Assembly: GCA_964389305.1 (NCBI GenBank) | Contig: CAYMEK010000001.1 | Span: forward strand, 1-64,000 | Source: CAYMEK01 sp964389305 | GTDB lineage: Bacteria; Spirochaetota; Spirochaetia; SZUA-6; DRHE01 | DNA: 64,000 nucleotides | Reading direction: 5' to 3' | Part shown: piece by piece, positions 42,271 through 50,302 of the stretch | How the letters are laid out: every line of letters begins with the position of its first letter | How positions within the stretch are numbered: the stretch's first letter is position 1 | Made by a program: the position numbers and the translations under genes | The notes under the pieces: generated by a model | Seen by the model: the letters and a program-made list of their open reading frames with translations, nothing else | Databases searched by the model: none | Told to the model about the DNA's origin: nothing

Positions 42271-43962
42271 ATGAGAATGAGTGAGCTGTTCGGACAGACC
42301 TGGAGAAAAGCCCCATCCGGTGTACAATCCGAGGGGCTCGCCCTGCTGATGCGCGGGGGATTCCTGCGGCAGACTGCTGCGGGGGTATTCAGCTATCTAC
42401 CTCTGGGAAGGCGCGTGATCGGCAAAATTCAGCGCTTGATCCGGGAGGAGCTTGCCGGTCAGGAAGTGGCGCTTCCACTGTTTCTTCCTGCCGATGGCCC
42501 ATTCGTCCAAGGGGCGGAGGGTAAGCAGCCGTTTTCCAGCGGCGGTGATCGCAGGTGGGTTCCGACGGGAAAGGCGGACGAGCTGGTAGCCGGGCTGGCC
42601 CTCAGCGAAATCGGCTCGTTCCGGCAGCTTCCCCGACTGATTTTTCAATTCAAATCGAACTGGATAGAGAAGGAGCGACCTGTGCCGGGACCGGCCCGAT
42701 TTCGGGAGCATCTGATGCTGTACTGTTACCTGTTGGCCGCAGGCGAGCAGGAGTTGGCGGTCCAATACGGGCAGAATCGAGAGAGGTTGGAGCGTGTCTT
42801 TGCTCGTTGCGACCTGCCGGTGAAAATCGCCGACGCCGAGGCGGCCGACCCGGAGGGCGCTCTTGCTCACGAACTGGTCTTCCTCGGTCCCCATGGCGGA
42901 GAAACGTATCTGATCTGCGATCACTGCGGATACATGGCCAATCAGGAGGCGGCCGTGTTCGGCCGGGATCCGAAGAGCGAGGAATCACCCCGTAAACTCG
43001 AGAAGGTGGCCACGCCTGAGGCAACCACCATCCGGGCTCTTACGGATACTCTTAAGATTCCGGCCTCAAGAACAGCCAAAGCGGTTTTCCTTATGGCCGG
43101 TGCCGCGAAGGCCGAACGAGAGCAGTTCGTCGTCGCCGTACTGCGTGGGGACATGGAGTTGAATGAGGCCAAGCTGGCCGCGGCACTGAAGGCCGCTTCC
43201 TTACGGCCGGCTTTGGAGGAGGAAATCCGTAGATGGGGGATCGAGCCGGGGTATGGATCGCCGGTCGGTGTGAAAGGATTGCGGCTGGTAGTGGATGAGG
43301 CGATCCCCCGGTGTGTCAATCTGGTCGCGGGAGCTAACGAGGAGGGCTATCATCTGCTCAATGTAAACTACGGCCGGGATTATGAGGGTGGCGTCGTTGC
43401 CGACATAGCCTGGGCTGTCGAGGGAGCCCCCTGTCTACGCTGCGGAACCCCGCTGCGGCGGGCCCGGGGAACGGCTCTGGCGGCGGGCACGAGCCGGGAC
43501 AGCGGTATCTGTGAACGGATTGGGGCGACTTTTCAGGACCGGGACGGCACGAACAAGCCTGTACGGCTGGGCCTTCATTCCCTCGATTTGGGACAGTTTC
43601 TCGTGTGCAGTGCAGAGTGCCACCACGATGAAAAAGGCCTGGTTTGGCCGGCGACGATTGCTCCCTACGATCTGTATGTCGTCAAACTAACCAGGACGGA
43701 GGAGATCCCCCTGCGGGTATATCATGAGCTGAGTGCCGCCGGAGTCGATGTTCTCTATGACGACCGCGAGGAAAGCGCCGGAGTGAAGTTCAATGATGCT
43801 GATTTGATAGGAGTACCGATCAGGCTGACGATTGGCGAGCGTTCCCTGCAAGCGGGAGGAGTAGAGCTGAAACTGCGCGGCGAAGGCGAGAAGAGACTCG
43901 TGTCCCTGGACGAGCTGGTCGAGACGGTAGGCGCCTTGAAGGATCGGTCCTCACCTTCTTGA
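42271..43962 (+). CDS. Prolyl-tRNA synthetase-like paralogue with altered active site
   Basis: A 563-residue protein with the full bacterial ProRS layout. The N-terminal catalytic fold (1-240) has LMRGGFLRQTAAGVFSYLP. The INS editing domain (about 245-385) keeps its Lys in RTAKAVFLMAG. The catalytic core then resumes, and the anticodon-binding domain (about 455-555) has WPATIAPYD, DDREESAGVKFNDADLIG and IGERSL. The synthetic site is dismantled. The proline loop GPTHEE reads TGKADE (99-104). Motif 2 FRDE reads WIEK (131-134). MKDAYSF reads MLYCYLL. GHIFQLG is replaced near 403-409. Motif 3 GIGVSR reads SLDLGQ (437-442). It is probably not the housekeeping ProRS. It sits 18 bases after methyltransferase 3. 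Confidence 0.9.
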   Translation: MRMSELFGQTWRKAPSGVQSEGLALLMRGGFLRQTAAGVFSYLPLGRRVIGKIQRLIREELAGQEVALPLFLPADGPFVQGAEGKQPFSSGGDRRWVPTGKADELVAGLALSEIGSFRQLPRLIFQFKSNWIEKERPVPGPARFREHLMLYCYLLAAGEQELAVQYGQNRERLERVFARCDLPVKIADAEAADPEGALAHELVFLGPHGGETYLICDHCGYMANQEAAVFGRDPKSEESPRKLEKVATPEATTIRALTDTLKIPASRTAKAVFLMAGAAKAEREQFVVAVLRGDMELNEAKLAAALKAASLRPALEEEIRRWGIEPGYGSPVGVKGLRLVVDEAIPRCVNLVAGANEEGYHLLNVNYGRDYEGGVVADIAWAVEGAPCLRCGTPLRRARGTALAAGTSRDSGICERIGATFQDRDGTNKPVRLGLHSLDLGQFLVCSAECHHDEKGLVWPATIAPYDLYVVKLTRTEEIPLRVYHELSAAGVDVLYDDREESAGVKFNDADLIGVPIRLTIGERSLQAGGVELKLRGEGEKRLVSLDELVETVGALKDRSSPS

Positions 43963-43993
43963 AACCGGCCGGTCCATGTCGTTCTTCCGCGAG

Positions 43994-44809
43994 TCATTTC
44001 CGGCCATGCAGCACGCCCATCGTACCCACCATGAACGGCAACTTTAATCCTCTCGGTATGAACTCCAGGTTGTTGGTAGGTATGAACTCCACCTCCTCTA
44101 TGCCCCAGCTCTTAACGGTGGATATCAGATCTTTGATGTCTCCGTAGATCGACCTCCAGAGAAACAGGTCCTGGAAGATGAACGTTCCCCCTTTCTTGAC
44201 GACTCGCAGCGCTTCCTTAAGGACCTTTCTTTTGTCTCTGGCCTCACGAACTTCGTGAAAGGTGAGATTGCTCACCGCCAGATCGTAGCTTTCATCCTGA
44301 AAAGGAATTCGCGCTGCACTGGCTTTTTCGAGCTTGATCTGGTTGGAAAGCCCTGCAAACTCGACGTTCCTACGGCAGGTGTCCAGCGAGTATTTCCACG
44401 ACGGTCCCCAGGAGTCTATTCCTGTTATCGCGGTGTGCGGATATCTGGCGGCCAGCTTGATGGTCAACGACCCGTCTCCGCACCCGATATCGATTGCCTT
44501 TCCTTCCCCCTCCCACTGCAGGTATTCCAGGATCAGGCTCTGTATTCGCTCTTGAAGATTTCCCCCACGAGGCGAAAACTGATACCTTGCGTAGGCGAGA
44601 TAAACGAAGACAGCCAAGAAGAGAAAAGCCGGAATTGCGAGCACCGGAACAAGAAAGGACAGGGCTGCGAGAACAATGCATATACCCGCCGGAATGATGA
44701 GCAGCCTGCTCGACACCCAGTTTCCGTACTCCGGACTGTTCACGCCCATCGGAGGGCCTTCACCGCATGACTTGTTCTCATCCTTTCCGCATTCCTTCGC
44801 CGCCCCCAT
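43994..44809 (-). CDS. Membrane-anchored class I SAM methyltransferase
   Basis: About 271 residues from ATG 44809; a longer frame to 44869 adds a basic stretch without family character. After a short Cys-containing N-terminus and GVNSPEYGNWVSSRL come two membrane helices (about 35-75). The Rossmann methyltransferase domain follows: AIDIGCGDGSLTIKLA (motif I), ITGIDSWG, IPFQDESYDLAVSNLTFHEV, and ALRVVKKGGTFIFQD. Methyl acceptor unknown. It is the third gene of the tetR-SDR-methyltransferase run on the minus strand and converges with the ProRS-like gene. Confidence 0.8.
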   Translation of the reverse strand: MGAAKECGKDENKSCGEGPPMGVNSPEYGNWVSSRLLIIPAGICIVLAALSFLVPVLAIPAFLFLAVFVYLAYARYQFSPRGGNLQERIQSLILEYLQWEGEGKAIDIGCGDGSLTIKLAARYPHTAITGIDSWGPSWKYSLDTCRRNVEFAGLSNQIKLEKASAARIPFQDESYDLAVSNLTFHEVREARDKRKVLKEALRVVKKGGTFIFQDLFLWRSIYGDIKDLISTVKSWGIEEVEFIPTNNLEFIPRGLKLPFMVGTMGVLHGRK

Positions 44810-44884
44810 ACTACCACAGGCTGTCCGCACCGTCATTAGTCTCCGCCAGGACTCTCTGCTCTTTCTCACTCGAGTTGAAGGTTT

Positions 44885-45760
44885 TCAGACCAGGGATTTA
44901 TTGAGTCCCGCGAGTTCTTTGCTTATCTCCCAGAGCCTCGCGGAAATCTCTCTCTCGTAAGATTTATTGACCAGCGATGCTTTTGTGCCTTGCCTGTTCT
45001 GCATATAGCATTTTCCTGTGATTTTCTCGGCTCGCTTCGAGGCAGCCAGATAGAGCCCGGTTCTTGCGGCTTTTTCGGCCGATATGAGCAAGGGGCTCAA
45101 CAGCACCGACATGAGCACGAAGCTCAACCTGAAAAGCCCTTTATCCGCCTTTCCCAGATTGGTTCTTACGGCAGCAGAAGGGTAGTAGCTGTTTACCGTA
45201 ACTCCCGTCCCTGCAAGCCTCCTCGCCAGCTCATAGGTGAACAGGATGACCGCCAGCTTGGACTGCGAATAGGCAGCCATAGGATTGTACTTGTTCTCGC
45301 CCATCAGATCACCGAAATCGATGAATGCTTTTTTCTGAGATTCCGATGATACATTAATGATCCGTGAAGGGGAGCTTGATTTGAGAACGTCGAGAAGCAG
45401 GCTGGTAAGCAGGAAAGGAGCCAGATAGTTTACGGCGAAGGTGGATTCGATCCCCTCCTCTGTCATGCTTCTTTCGAAAAAAAGGGCGCCGGCATTATTT
45501 ATCAGAACATCCAATCTTCTGTATTTCTTCCGGAACTCCTCGGCGCCGTTTCTGATTGAGCGTTGGGAAGAAAGATCGACGAGCAACAATTCAAGGCGGG
45601 AGTTCTGAGTTCTGCTCTTTATTTCATTCAAAGCGGTCTCGCCCCGATGCCTGTCACGGCAAACCATGATCACTTCAGCCCCACGGTCGGCCAGCGCGAG
45701 GCTCAAGGCCTTCCCTATTCCGGAGTTCGCGCCGGTAACCAGGCACCGCTTGCCGTTCAC
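44885..45760 (-). CDS. SDR oxidoreductase (retinol-dehydrogenase-like)
   Basis: A 291-residue classical SDR. The cofactor loop is LVTGANSGIGKALSLALA, then VLINNAGALFFERS, the catalytic Ser in IINVSSES, and the catalytic Tyr/Lys in AAYSQSKLAVILFTYELAR. The C-terminal extension (about 200-291), with a hydrophobic segment FVLMSVLLSPLL, is typical of retinol/WW-domain-like SDRs. Substrate unknown, probably hydrophobic. Its start overlaps the TetR stop by 4 bases, so the regulator and enzyme form a unit. Confidence 0.88.
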   Translation of the reverse strand: MNGKRCLVTGANSGIGKALSLALADRGAEVIMVCRDRHRGETALNEIKSRTQNSRLELLLVDLSSQRSIRNGAEEFRKKYRRLDVLINNAGALFFERSMTEEGIESTFAVNYLAPFLLTSLLLDVLKSSSPSRIINVSSESQKKAFIDFGDLMGENKYNPMAAYSQSKLAVILFTYELARRLAGTGVTVNSYYPSAAVRTNLGKADKGLFRLSFVLMSVLLSPLLISAEKAARTGLYLAASKRAEKITGKCYMQNRQGTKASLVNKSYEREISARLWEISKELAGLNKSLV

Positions 45761-46383
45761 CTTGATTCCTGTCGATGATCCTTGACGGCGATCCCGTCGA
45801 GGATGAGGGATACGGCAAAAAGTATCTCTTCTACAACCGCCTTGAAGTCAAACCCGTCGCCTAGTTCGGAACTGGCACGCCTCAACGCCTGATCTTTCAT
45901 GGCGTAAACGACAGTTTGAATCGTCTGGGCTGCTTTCCAGGGCTCGATTTCTATAACCTCTTTCTTTTTCCGGCACTCTTGCAGAACAGAAGCAAGGTAA
46001 TCCGTTCCCTTTTTCATGGCGTAGTTCTTCAATTCATCCAGCCGGGGGTCCAGCTTTCTCAAGGATGCTACGGAGAGCCGATGCAACACGCTGTTCGTCT
46101 GATTGTAGTTGAAACCTTCCTTTATCCAGGCCAGGATCTTCTCCCGGCAGCCGGTGATCGATTCCACCTTTTTTTCGACTGAATCGGCGAACTCGTCGGC
46201 TTCACGGGTTATGACCTCGCAGAAAATCGCTTCCTTGTTCTTGAAGTAGTAGTAGAGGGACACCTTGTTCAAGCCCACCATCTCTCCGATGTCGTCGACG
46301 GTGGTTTTTTCATATCCGAATCTGGCGAAGCATTTTCCGGCGGCTTTTAGAATTTCGTTCCTGCGATCTGAAGACGTATTTCT
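45757..46383 (-). CDS. TetR-family regulator with unresolved 5' end
   Basis: The open frame (209 codons) encodes a TetR protein. The DNA-binding domain contains NEILKAAGKCFARFGYEKTT and VDDIGEMVGLNKVSLYYYFK, and the ligand domain has KEAIFCEVITREADEF onward. The first ATG in frame (46281) would remove half of the helix-turn-helix. Upstream of the HTH the frame has no ATG, GTG or TTG before a TAG at 46384-46386, which itself follows an in-frame TTG-AGG. The gene may have lost its start through a nonsense or frameshift change, or use a rare start such as ATT. It overlaps the SDR gene. Confidence 0.7.
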   Translation of the reverse strand, partial: RNTSSDRRNEILKAAGKCFARFGYEKTTVDDIGEMVGLNKVSLYYYFKNKEAIFCEVITREADEFADSVEKKVESITGCREKILAWIKEGFNYNQTNSVLHRLSVASLRKLDPRLDELKNYAMKKGTDYLASVLQECRKKKEVIEIEPWKAAQTIQTVVYAMKDQALRRASSELGDGFDFKAVVEEILFAVSLILDGIAVKDHRQESR

Positions 46384-46628
46384 CTACCTCAACCTAATGA
46401 ATTGTCTAATATTTTTACAATTTGTTAGAATATTTGTCAATAGAAAACTCGTGAGGATCGAGGCGTCTTAAGATACAATACCATCGGTGAGAACTTTTGT
46501 TGTCTTGGCCATGTCTGGCACACGCCCCAAATATTTTCTAAGCCGGAACTTGTTGAAATTTTCGGGCTGCATGCCCAGGTTGGGAAAGGGAAGAAAAACA
46601 ACCAGGAATCGGTAGGAGTACCACAGAA

Positions 46629-47012
46629 ATGGACCAGAATCCAGGATTAAGGGATTTCTTTGAAAGTGGTTTTTACGAAGAGTATTGGCCGGAGGCAGAT
46701 GACGAGAGCAGTGTTAAAGAACTTGCCCGGAAAGTTTTATCTCTGCTGGGAGCGAATTCCGGCCACATATTGGACTGGCGGTGCGGTTCCGGTAGATATG
46801 CCGTTTGGTTTGCTCGAGCAGGACTAAAAGTCACCCTGCTTGACTTCATGGGCGAAACCGAGGAGATAAAGGCTTTCCGAAGCCTAAACCAAGCATTGCG
46901 ACCGGGAGCAAAGCTACTGTTGGACTGCAGGAAAGGCAGCGGGAGCGGTGACTTTGAGGGGACACCCATTGATTTCGATTCAACAAAGATCGTACTACTG
47001 GCAAGGAAATAG
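46629..47012 (+). pseudogene. SAM methyltransferase with in-frame internal deletion
   Basis: A 127-residue reading frame that begins like a class I methyltransferase: FESGFYEEYWPE, then GHILDWRCGSGRYAVWFARA (motif I) and LKVTLLDF. It then jumps directly to FRSLNQALRPGAKLLLD, a post-motif III element normally 50-60 residues further on, and ends after LLARK. The core between beta-strand 2 and strand 5 is missing, so the product cannot bind SAM normally. The frame is intact, so a short protein may still be made. Confidence 0.65.
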
Positions 47013-47030
47013 ACAAGAGAGGAAGGCTCG

Positions 47031-47123
47031 ATGAAAGAACGCTTACAGGACACCCGCTTTCTTTTTGTTCCGATCACGGGGTCGGTCGATTGCAGTCTTG
47101 GCCCTAAGCAGGTATTGCCATGA
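47031..47123 (+). CDS. Possible 30-residue peptide coupled to NUDIX gene
   Basis: ATG 47031 is preceded by GAGGAAGG, and the frame ends in a TGA that overlaps the NUDIX ATG at 47120 by 4 bases. The product has no recognisable family. It could be a leader used for translational coupling or a remnant of the decayed methyltransferase locus. Confidence 0.3.
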   Translation: MKERLQDTRFLFVPITGSVDCSLGPKQVLP

Positions 47124-47527
47124 GCGGCCGGCGCACCAGCCACGCCGGCGCAGTCGTCTACAGGCTGGAAGACGGCCAGATCCGGTACCTGATCGAAACG
47201 GCCAGGACCAATCCGGCCCACTGGGTGCTGCCTAAAGGGCACATCGAGGCCGGGGAGACCCCGGAGAAGGCGGCGGAGCGGGAAGTGGAGGAAGAAACAG
47301 GCATCAGGGCAAGGGTGGTGGCCCCGCTCGGCGTGATCTCTTTCCGCAAGGCGAAGGAACGGATCCAGGTGAAATTTTTCCTCCTGCATTATGCTGCCGG
47401 AGGACGTCCGCTGTCGCCGGAAGGCAGAACGATACGGTGGTGCTCCTTGGAAGAGGCGCTCCGGCTGCTTACCTTCGAAGATATGCGGGATATCCTGCGC
47501 AAGGCGTCCGGGCTGGTCAGGTTTTGA
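47120..47527 (+). CDS. NUDIX hydrolase
   Basis: A 135-residue hydrolase of nucleoside diphosphate-linked compounds. The full Nudix box is present: G-x5-E-x7-REVEEETGI within GHIEAGETPEKAAEREVEEE. The N-terminus (SHAGAVVYRLEDG) and WVLPKGHIE resemble diadenosine polyphosphate hydrolases (Ap4A type) and MutT-like proteins. Substrate not determined. It is the only intact plus-strand gene of its small region. Confidence 0.92.
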   Translation: MSGRRTSHAGAVVYRLEDGQIRYLIETARTNPAHWVLPKGHIEAGETPEKAAEREVEEETGIRARVVAPLGVISFRKAKERIQVKFFLLHYAAGGRPLSPEGRTIRWCSLEEALRLLTFEDMRDILRKASGLVRF

Positions 47528-47543
47528 TAGACACCCCCGGCGG

Positions 47544-48839
47544 CTAGCGGCCCTTGTTCCGAAACCTGACCGGAAGGTACGGGGAGAGTTTCCTGTCGAT
47601 GAAACGAATCTCGAGGCGGGCGAAGCGCTGCCTGCCGTCTTCCAAGGGGATGTGCGGCCAGCGCTCCCCGATCAGAGGCCGGGCGTAGCGGATGAACTCG
47701 TCGGTCACATCCAGTCCTTCCCTGCTGATCCAGCCGGGGGGTAGCTGGCGGGAGGAGGCGGCCACCTTGTCCAGCGGCACTCTGTCATAGCGCACCGCGT
47801 ACGGGGAGTCGCAATCGCGCAGAATGGTGGCCATCCAGCCGCTTCCCTCCCTCACTCCCACCTCCACCGCTTTTCTGCCGACCCGGTAGGCCTCCTCGAT
47901 GTCCACGGTAGAGGCGAAGATCGAGGTCGAGCGCTGCAGCACTCCGGGAATCTGCCCGGTGGCGTAGCCCCGGCTCTTCAGCCCCACGGAGTTCAAATAG
48001 TTGACCACGGCCTGGGCCGCGGTGGTCTGGCTGGCGCCGTACTCGATGTGCCCGAACCCGTCGTGCCTCTCCCCCAGTCCGCCGGCGTCGAAACCCTCGC
48101 TGACCACCACGATGCAGCGCCCGCTCCTGAGCAGCTCCCGATTCACATTATCCGCCAGGGTCTCTAGAGTGTGGCCGCCCTCGGCAAAGTACATCTGCAG
48201 GGGCATCCGCCGCTCGGGATCGGCCAGGCGGGAAGCCGCCGGGATCCAACCCGACTTCCTACCCATGGCCTGCAGCACAGAGACCGACTCGGAGACGTTG
48301 ATACCGCGATTCTCTTCGTTCACATTTTGGACAATACAGGTCCAGTAACGGGCCGCGCTGCCGTAGCCCGGCGTATGATCTATGAGCCTGAACTCAGGGT
48401 CCCCCACATCGTTGTCGATGGTCTTGGGAATCCCGGTAGCCGAAAGCTCCAGGCCTTTTTCTCTGGCCAGCTCCGACACTTTGTGAGCCGTGTCCATGGA
48501 ATCGTTGCCGCCGATATAGAAAAAATATCCGATTTCATGGGCTCTCATGACGTCGAGGATACGCTGGAAATCCTCCTCCTGCTCATCGGTAAACTTGTAC
48601 CGGCAGGTTCCGATGGCGCCGGCTGAGGTGGTGGTGCGTAGAAGCTCCAGCTCCGCCTTCGGCTGCCGCGACATATCGATCAGCTCTTCCTGAAGGATTC
48701 CCTCCACTCCATGCCAGGCCGCGTAGACGTTACCGATTCGATCGGGAAAATCCCGGCAGCCATCCAGCACACCGAGCAGAGAGGCGTTGATCACAGGCGT
48801 CGGTCCGCCGGATTGGGCGACAACGGCGTTACGTTTCAT
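47544..48839 (-). CDS. pfp: 6-phosphofructokinase, probably PPi-dependent
   Basis: A 431-residue phosphofructokinase. The N-terminal nucleotide/pyrophosphate loop is VVAQSGGPTPVINASL. YIGGNDSMDTAHK has Asp where ATP enzymes have the second Gly of GGDGS, and PKTIDNDV has Lys where ATP enzymes have Gly; both changes are markers of pyrophosphate specificity. The 6-phosphate region MGRKSGWIPAASRL follows. Length matches the short PFP-like clade. Reversible PPi-PFK is common in spirochaetes and other anaerobes. The start overlaps the M20 gene by 11 bases. Confidence 0.9.
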   Translation of the reverse strand: MKRNAVVAQSGGPTPVINASLLGVLDGCRDFPDRIGNVYAAWHGVEGILQEELIDMSRQPKAELELLRTTTSAGAIGTCRYKFTDEQEEDFQRILDVMRAHEIGYFFYIGGNDSMDTAHKVSELAREKGLELSATGIPKTIDNDVGDPEFRLIDHTPGYGSAARYWTCIVQNVNEENRGINVSESVSVLQAMGRKSGWIPAASRLADPERRMPLQMYFAEGGHTLETLADNVNRELLRSGRCIVVVSEGFDAGGLGERHDGFGHIEYGASQTTAAQAVVNYLNSVGLKSRGYATGQIPGVLQRSTSIFASTVDIEEAYRVGRKAVEVGVREGSGWMATILRDCDSPYAVRYDRVPLDKVAASSRQLPPGWISREGLDVTDEFIRYARPLIGERWPHIPLEDGRQRFARLEIRFIDRKLSPYLPVRFRNKGR

Positions 48840-50202
48840 GGCTGCTCTTCTTCTGGGGATGCGTACCCGCCTTTTTCAACTTCAGCCCGGATTTCCCGGC
48901 TTCGAAAATCGAGCCCGCAGAGCCCCGGGCGAGCGTTTCCAGGGCCAGAGCGCACATCACGATGATGCCCGGCTCCAGGGACCGGTCATTGAAGTCGAAC
49001 TCCGGGCTGTGCAGGCTTGGTGAGTTCTCCCCCAGGCCCAGGCGCAGGAACACACCCGGAACCCTGTCCAGGTAGTAGGCGAAGTCCTCGGCTCCCATGG
49101 CCGGAGGCAGGTCGGGGATCCAGGCGTCTGCGCCCAGGTAAGCCTCCACGACGCGGGCCAGAAAGCTCACCTCCTGTGGATCGTTGACCAGGGGAATGTA
49201 GCCCTGATTATATTCGAGGGAGTAACCGGCGCCGGCGGAAGAACAGATCCCGCCGATCACTTCCTCCATCCGGGAGCGAATCAAGGACTGGACCCGGCGG
49301 TCGAAATAGCGGGTGGTGCCTTCCATCACCACCTCGTCAGGGATGGCGTTGCTGGCCTGTCCGCCGTGGATGGTGCACACGGAGCAGACGGCCGCCGAAA
49401 CCGGGTCGAGCGAGCGGGAGATCACGGTCTGCAGCCCCAAGATGACCTGGGCGCCGGTTACGATCGGGTCGATGGACCGGTGGGGAACCGCGCCGTGTCC
49501 GCCGCGGCCTCTGACCGTGATACGAAAGCGGTCCTGGGCCGCCATTGCCGCTCCAGGGGTGGCCGCCACTGTTCCTACGGGGGTTCCGGGCCAGCCGTGC
49601 AGGGCAAAGACCGCTGCAGGCCGGGGATCGGTCGCCAGCAGACCCTTGTCTACCATCATTTTGCCGCCGCCGGCCTCCTCCTCTGCCGGCTGGAACACGA
49701 AGCGAACGCTTCCCGAGAAGCGATCCGTCAGCTCTGCCAGCACCTTCAGCGCTCCCAGCAGGATGGCCGTATGGCCGTCATGGCCGCAGGCATGGGCCCT
49801 TCCGGCGTGTCCTGACGCCCAGGCCTTGCCGCTCTTGTCGTCGATCGGCAGGGCGTCGATATCGGCCCGCAGGGTCACGTTTAGGCCGTCGCCTTTACCG
49901 GCTGTGTGCCGAGAGCCTTTTCCCCGCTGGCTGCTTTTAGGCTGCCCCCTCTGCCCTCCGTCCTGCGCCCGGCCGCCCTCCCCGCTTCCCCAGAGAAGCG
50001 CGACCACGTCGGTGCCGAGGTACGGCTTGAGCATCTCCGCCCTGGTCCCGGATATAACCTGCCGGATCCTCTCGGCAGTCTGCTTTTCCTCCAGCTTGGT
50101 CTCCGGCATGCGATGCAGGGCATGGCGGATCGCCGTGATTTCGGGCAGGACTTCCCGCACCCGCCGTTTCAGATCCTTGAGGTCTACGGTCGGTTTCAGC
50201 AT
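48829..50202 (-). CDS. M20-family amidohydrolase/aminoacylase
   Basis: About 457 residues from ATG 50202, which has GAGGAG upstream; the frame extends to 50280 without a better site. It belongs to the hippurate hydrolase/IAA-amino-acid hydrolase group: RADIDALPIDDKSG, HACGHDGHTAILLG (metal His/Asp) and FQPAEEEAGGGKMM (catalytic Glu). The dimerisation domain lies about 220-340, and a late AMGAEDFAYYLD follows. An odd Gly/Gln/Lys/Ser-rich insert of about 30 residues, starting after LWGSGEGG, splits the first domain. Likely cleaves N-acyl amino acids. It overlaps the PFK gene. Confidence 0.9.
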   Translation of the reverse strand: MLKPTVDLKDLKRRVREVLPEITAIRHALHRMPETKLEEKQTAERIRQVISGTRAEMLKPYLGTDVVALLWGSGEGGRAQDGGQRGQPKSSQRGKGSRHTAGKGDGLNVTLRADIDALPIDDKSGKAWASGHAGRAHACGHDGHTAILLGALKVLAELTDRFSGSVRFVFQPAEEEAGGGKMMVDKGLLATDPRPAAVFALHGWPGTPVGTVAATPGAAMAAQDRFRITVRGRGGHGAVPHRSIDPIVTGAQVILGLQTVISRSLDPVSAAVCSVCTIHGGQASNAIPDEVVMEGTTRYFDRRVQSLIRSRMEEVIGGICSSAGAGYSLEYNQGYIPLVNDPQEVSFLARVVEAYLGADAWIPDLPPAMGAEDFAYYLDRVPGVFLRLGLGENSPSLHSPEFDFNDRSLEPGIIVMCALALETLARGSAGSIFEAGKSGLKLKKAGTHPQKKSSHET

Positions 50203-50302
50203 AGGCAACGGTTCTCCTCGGCCCGCGTATTTGACAAATTCCGTCCCGGGAAACAAGATATCCGGCGATAGCAGCTCCATAGTAGCATGAAAGGTCGTTG
50301 AG

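Noticed and set aside
43970..43990. Short palindrome after the ProRS-like gene as a terminator.
   Set aside because: Only about a 10-bp palindrome without loop or T-run, so not a convincing terminator.
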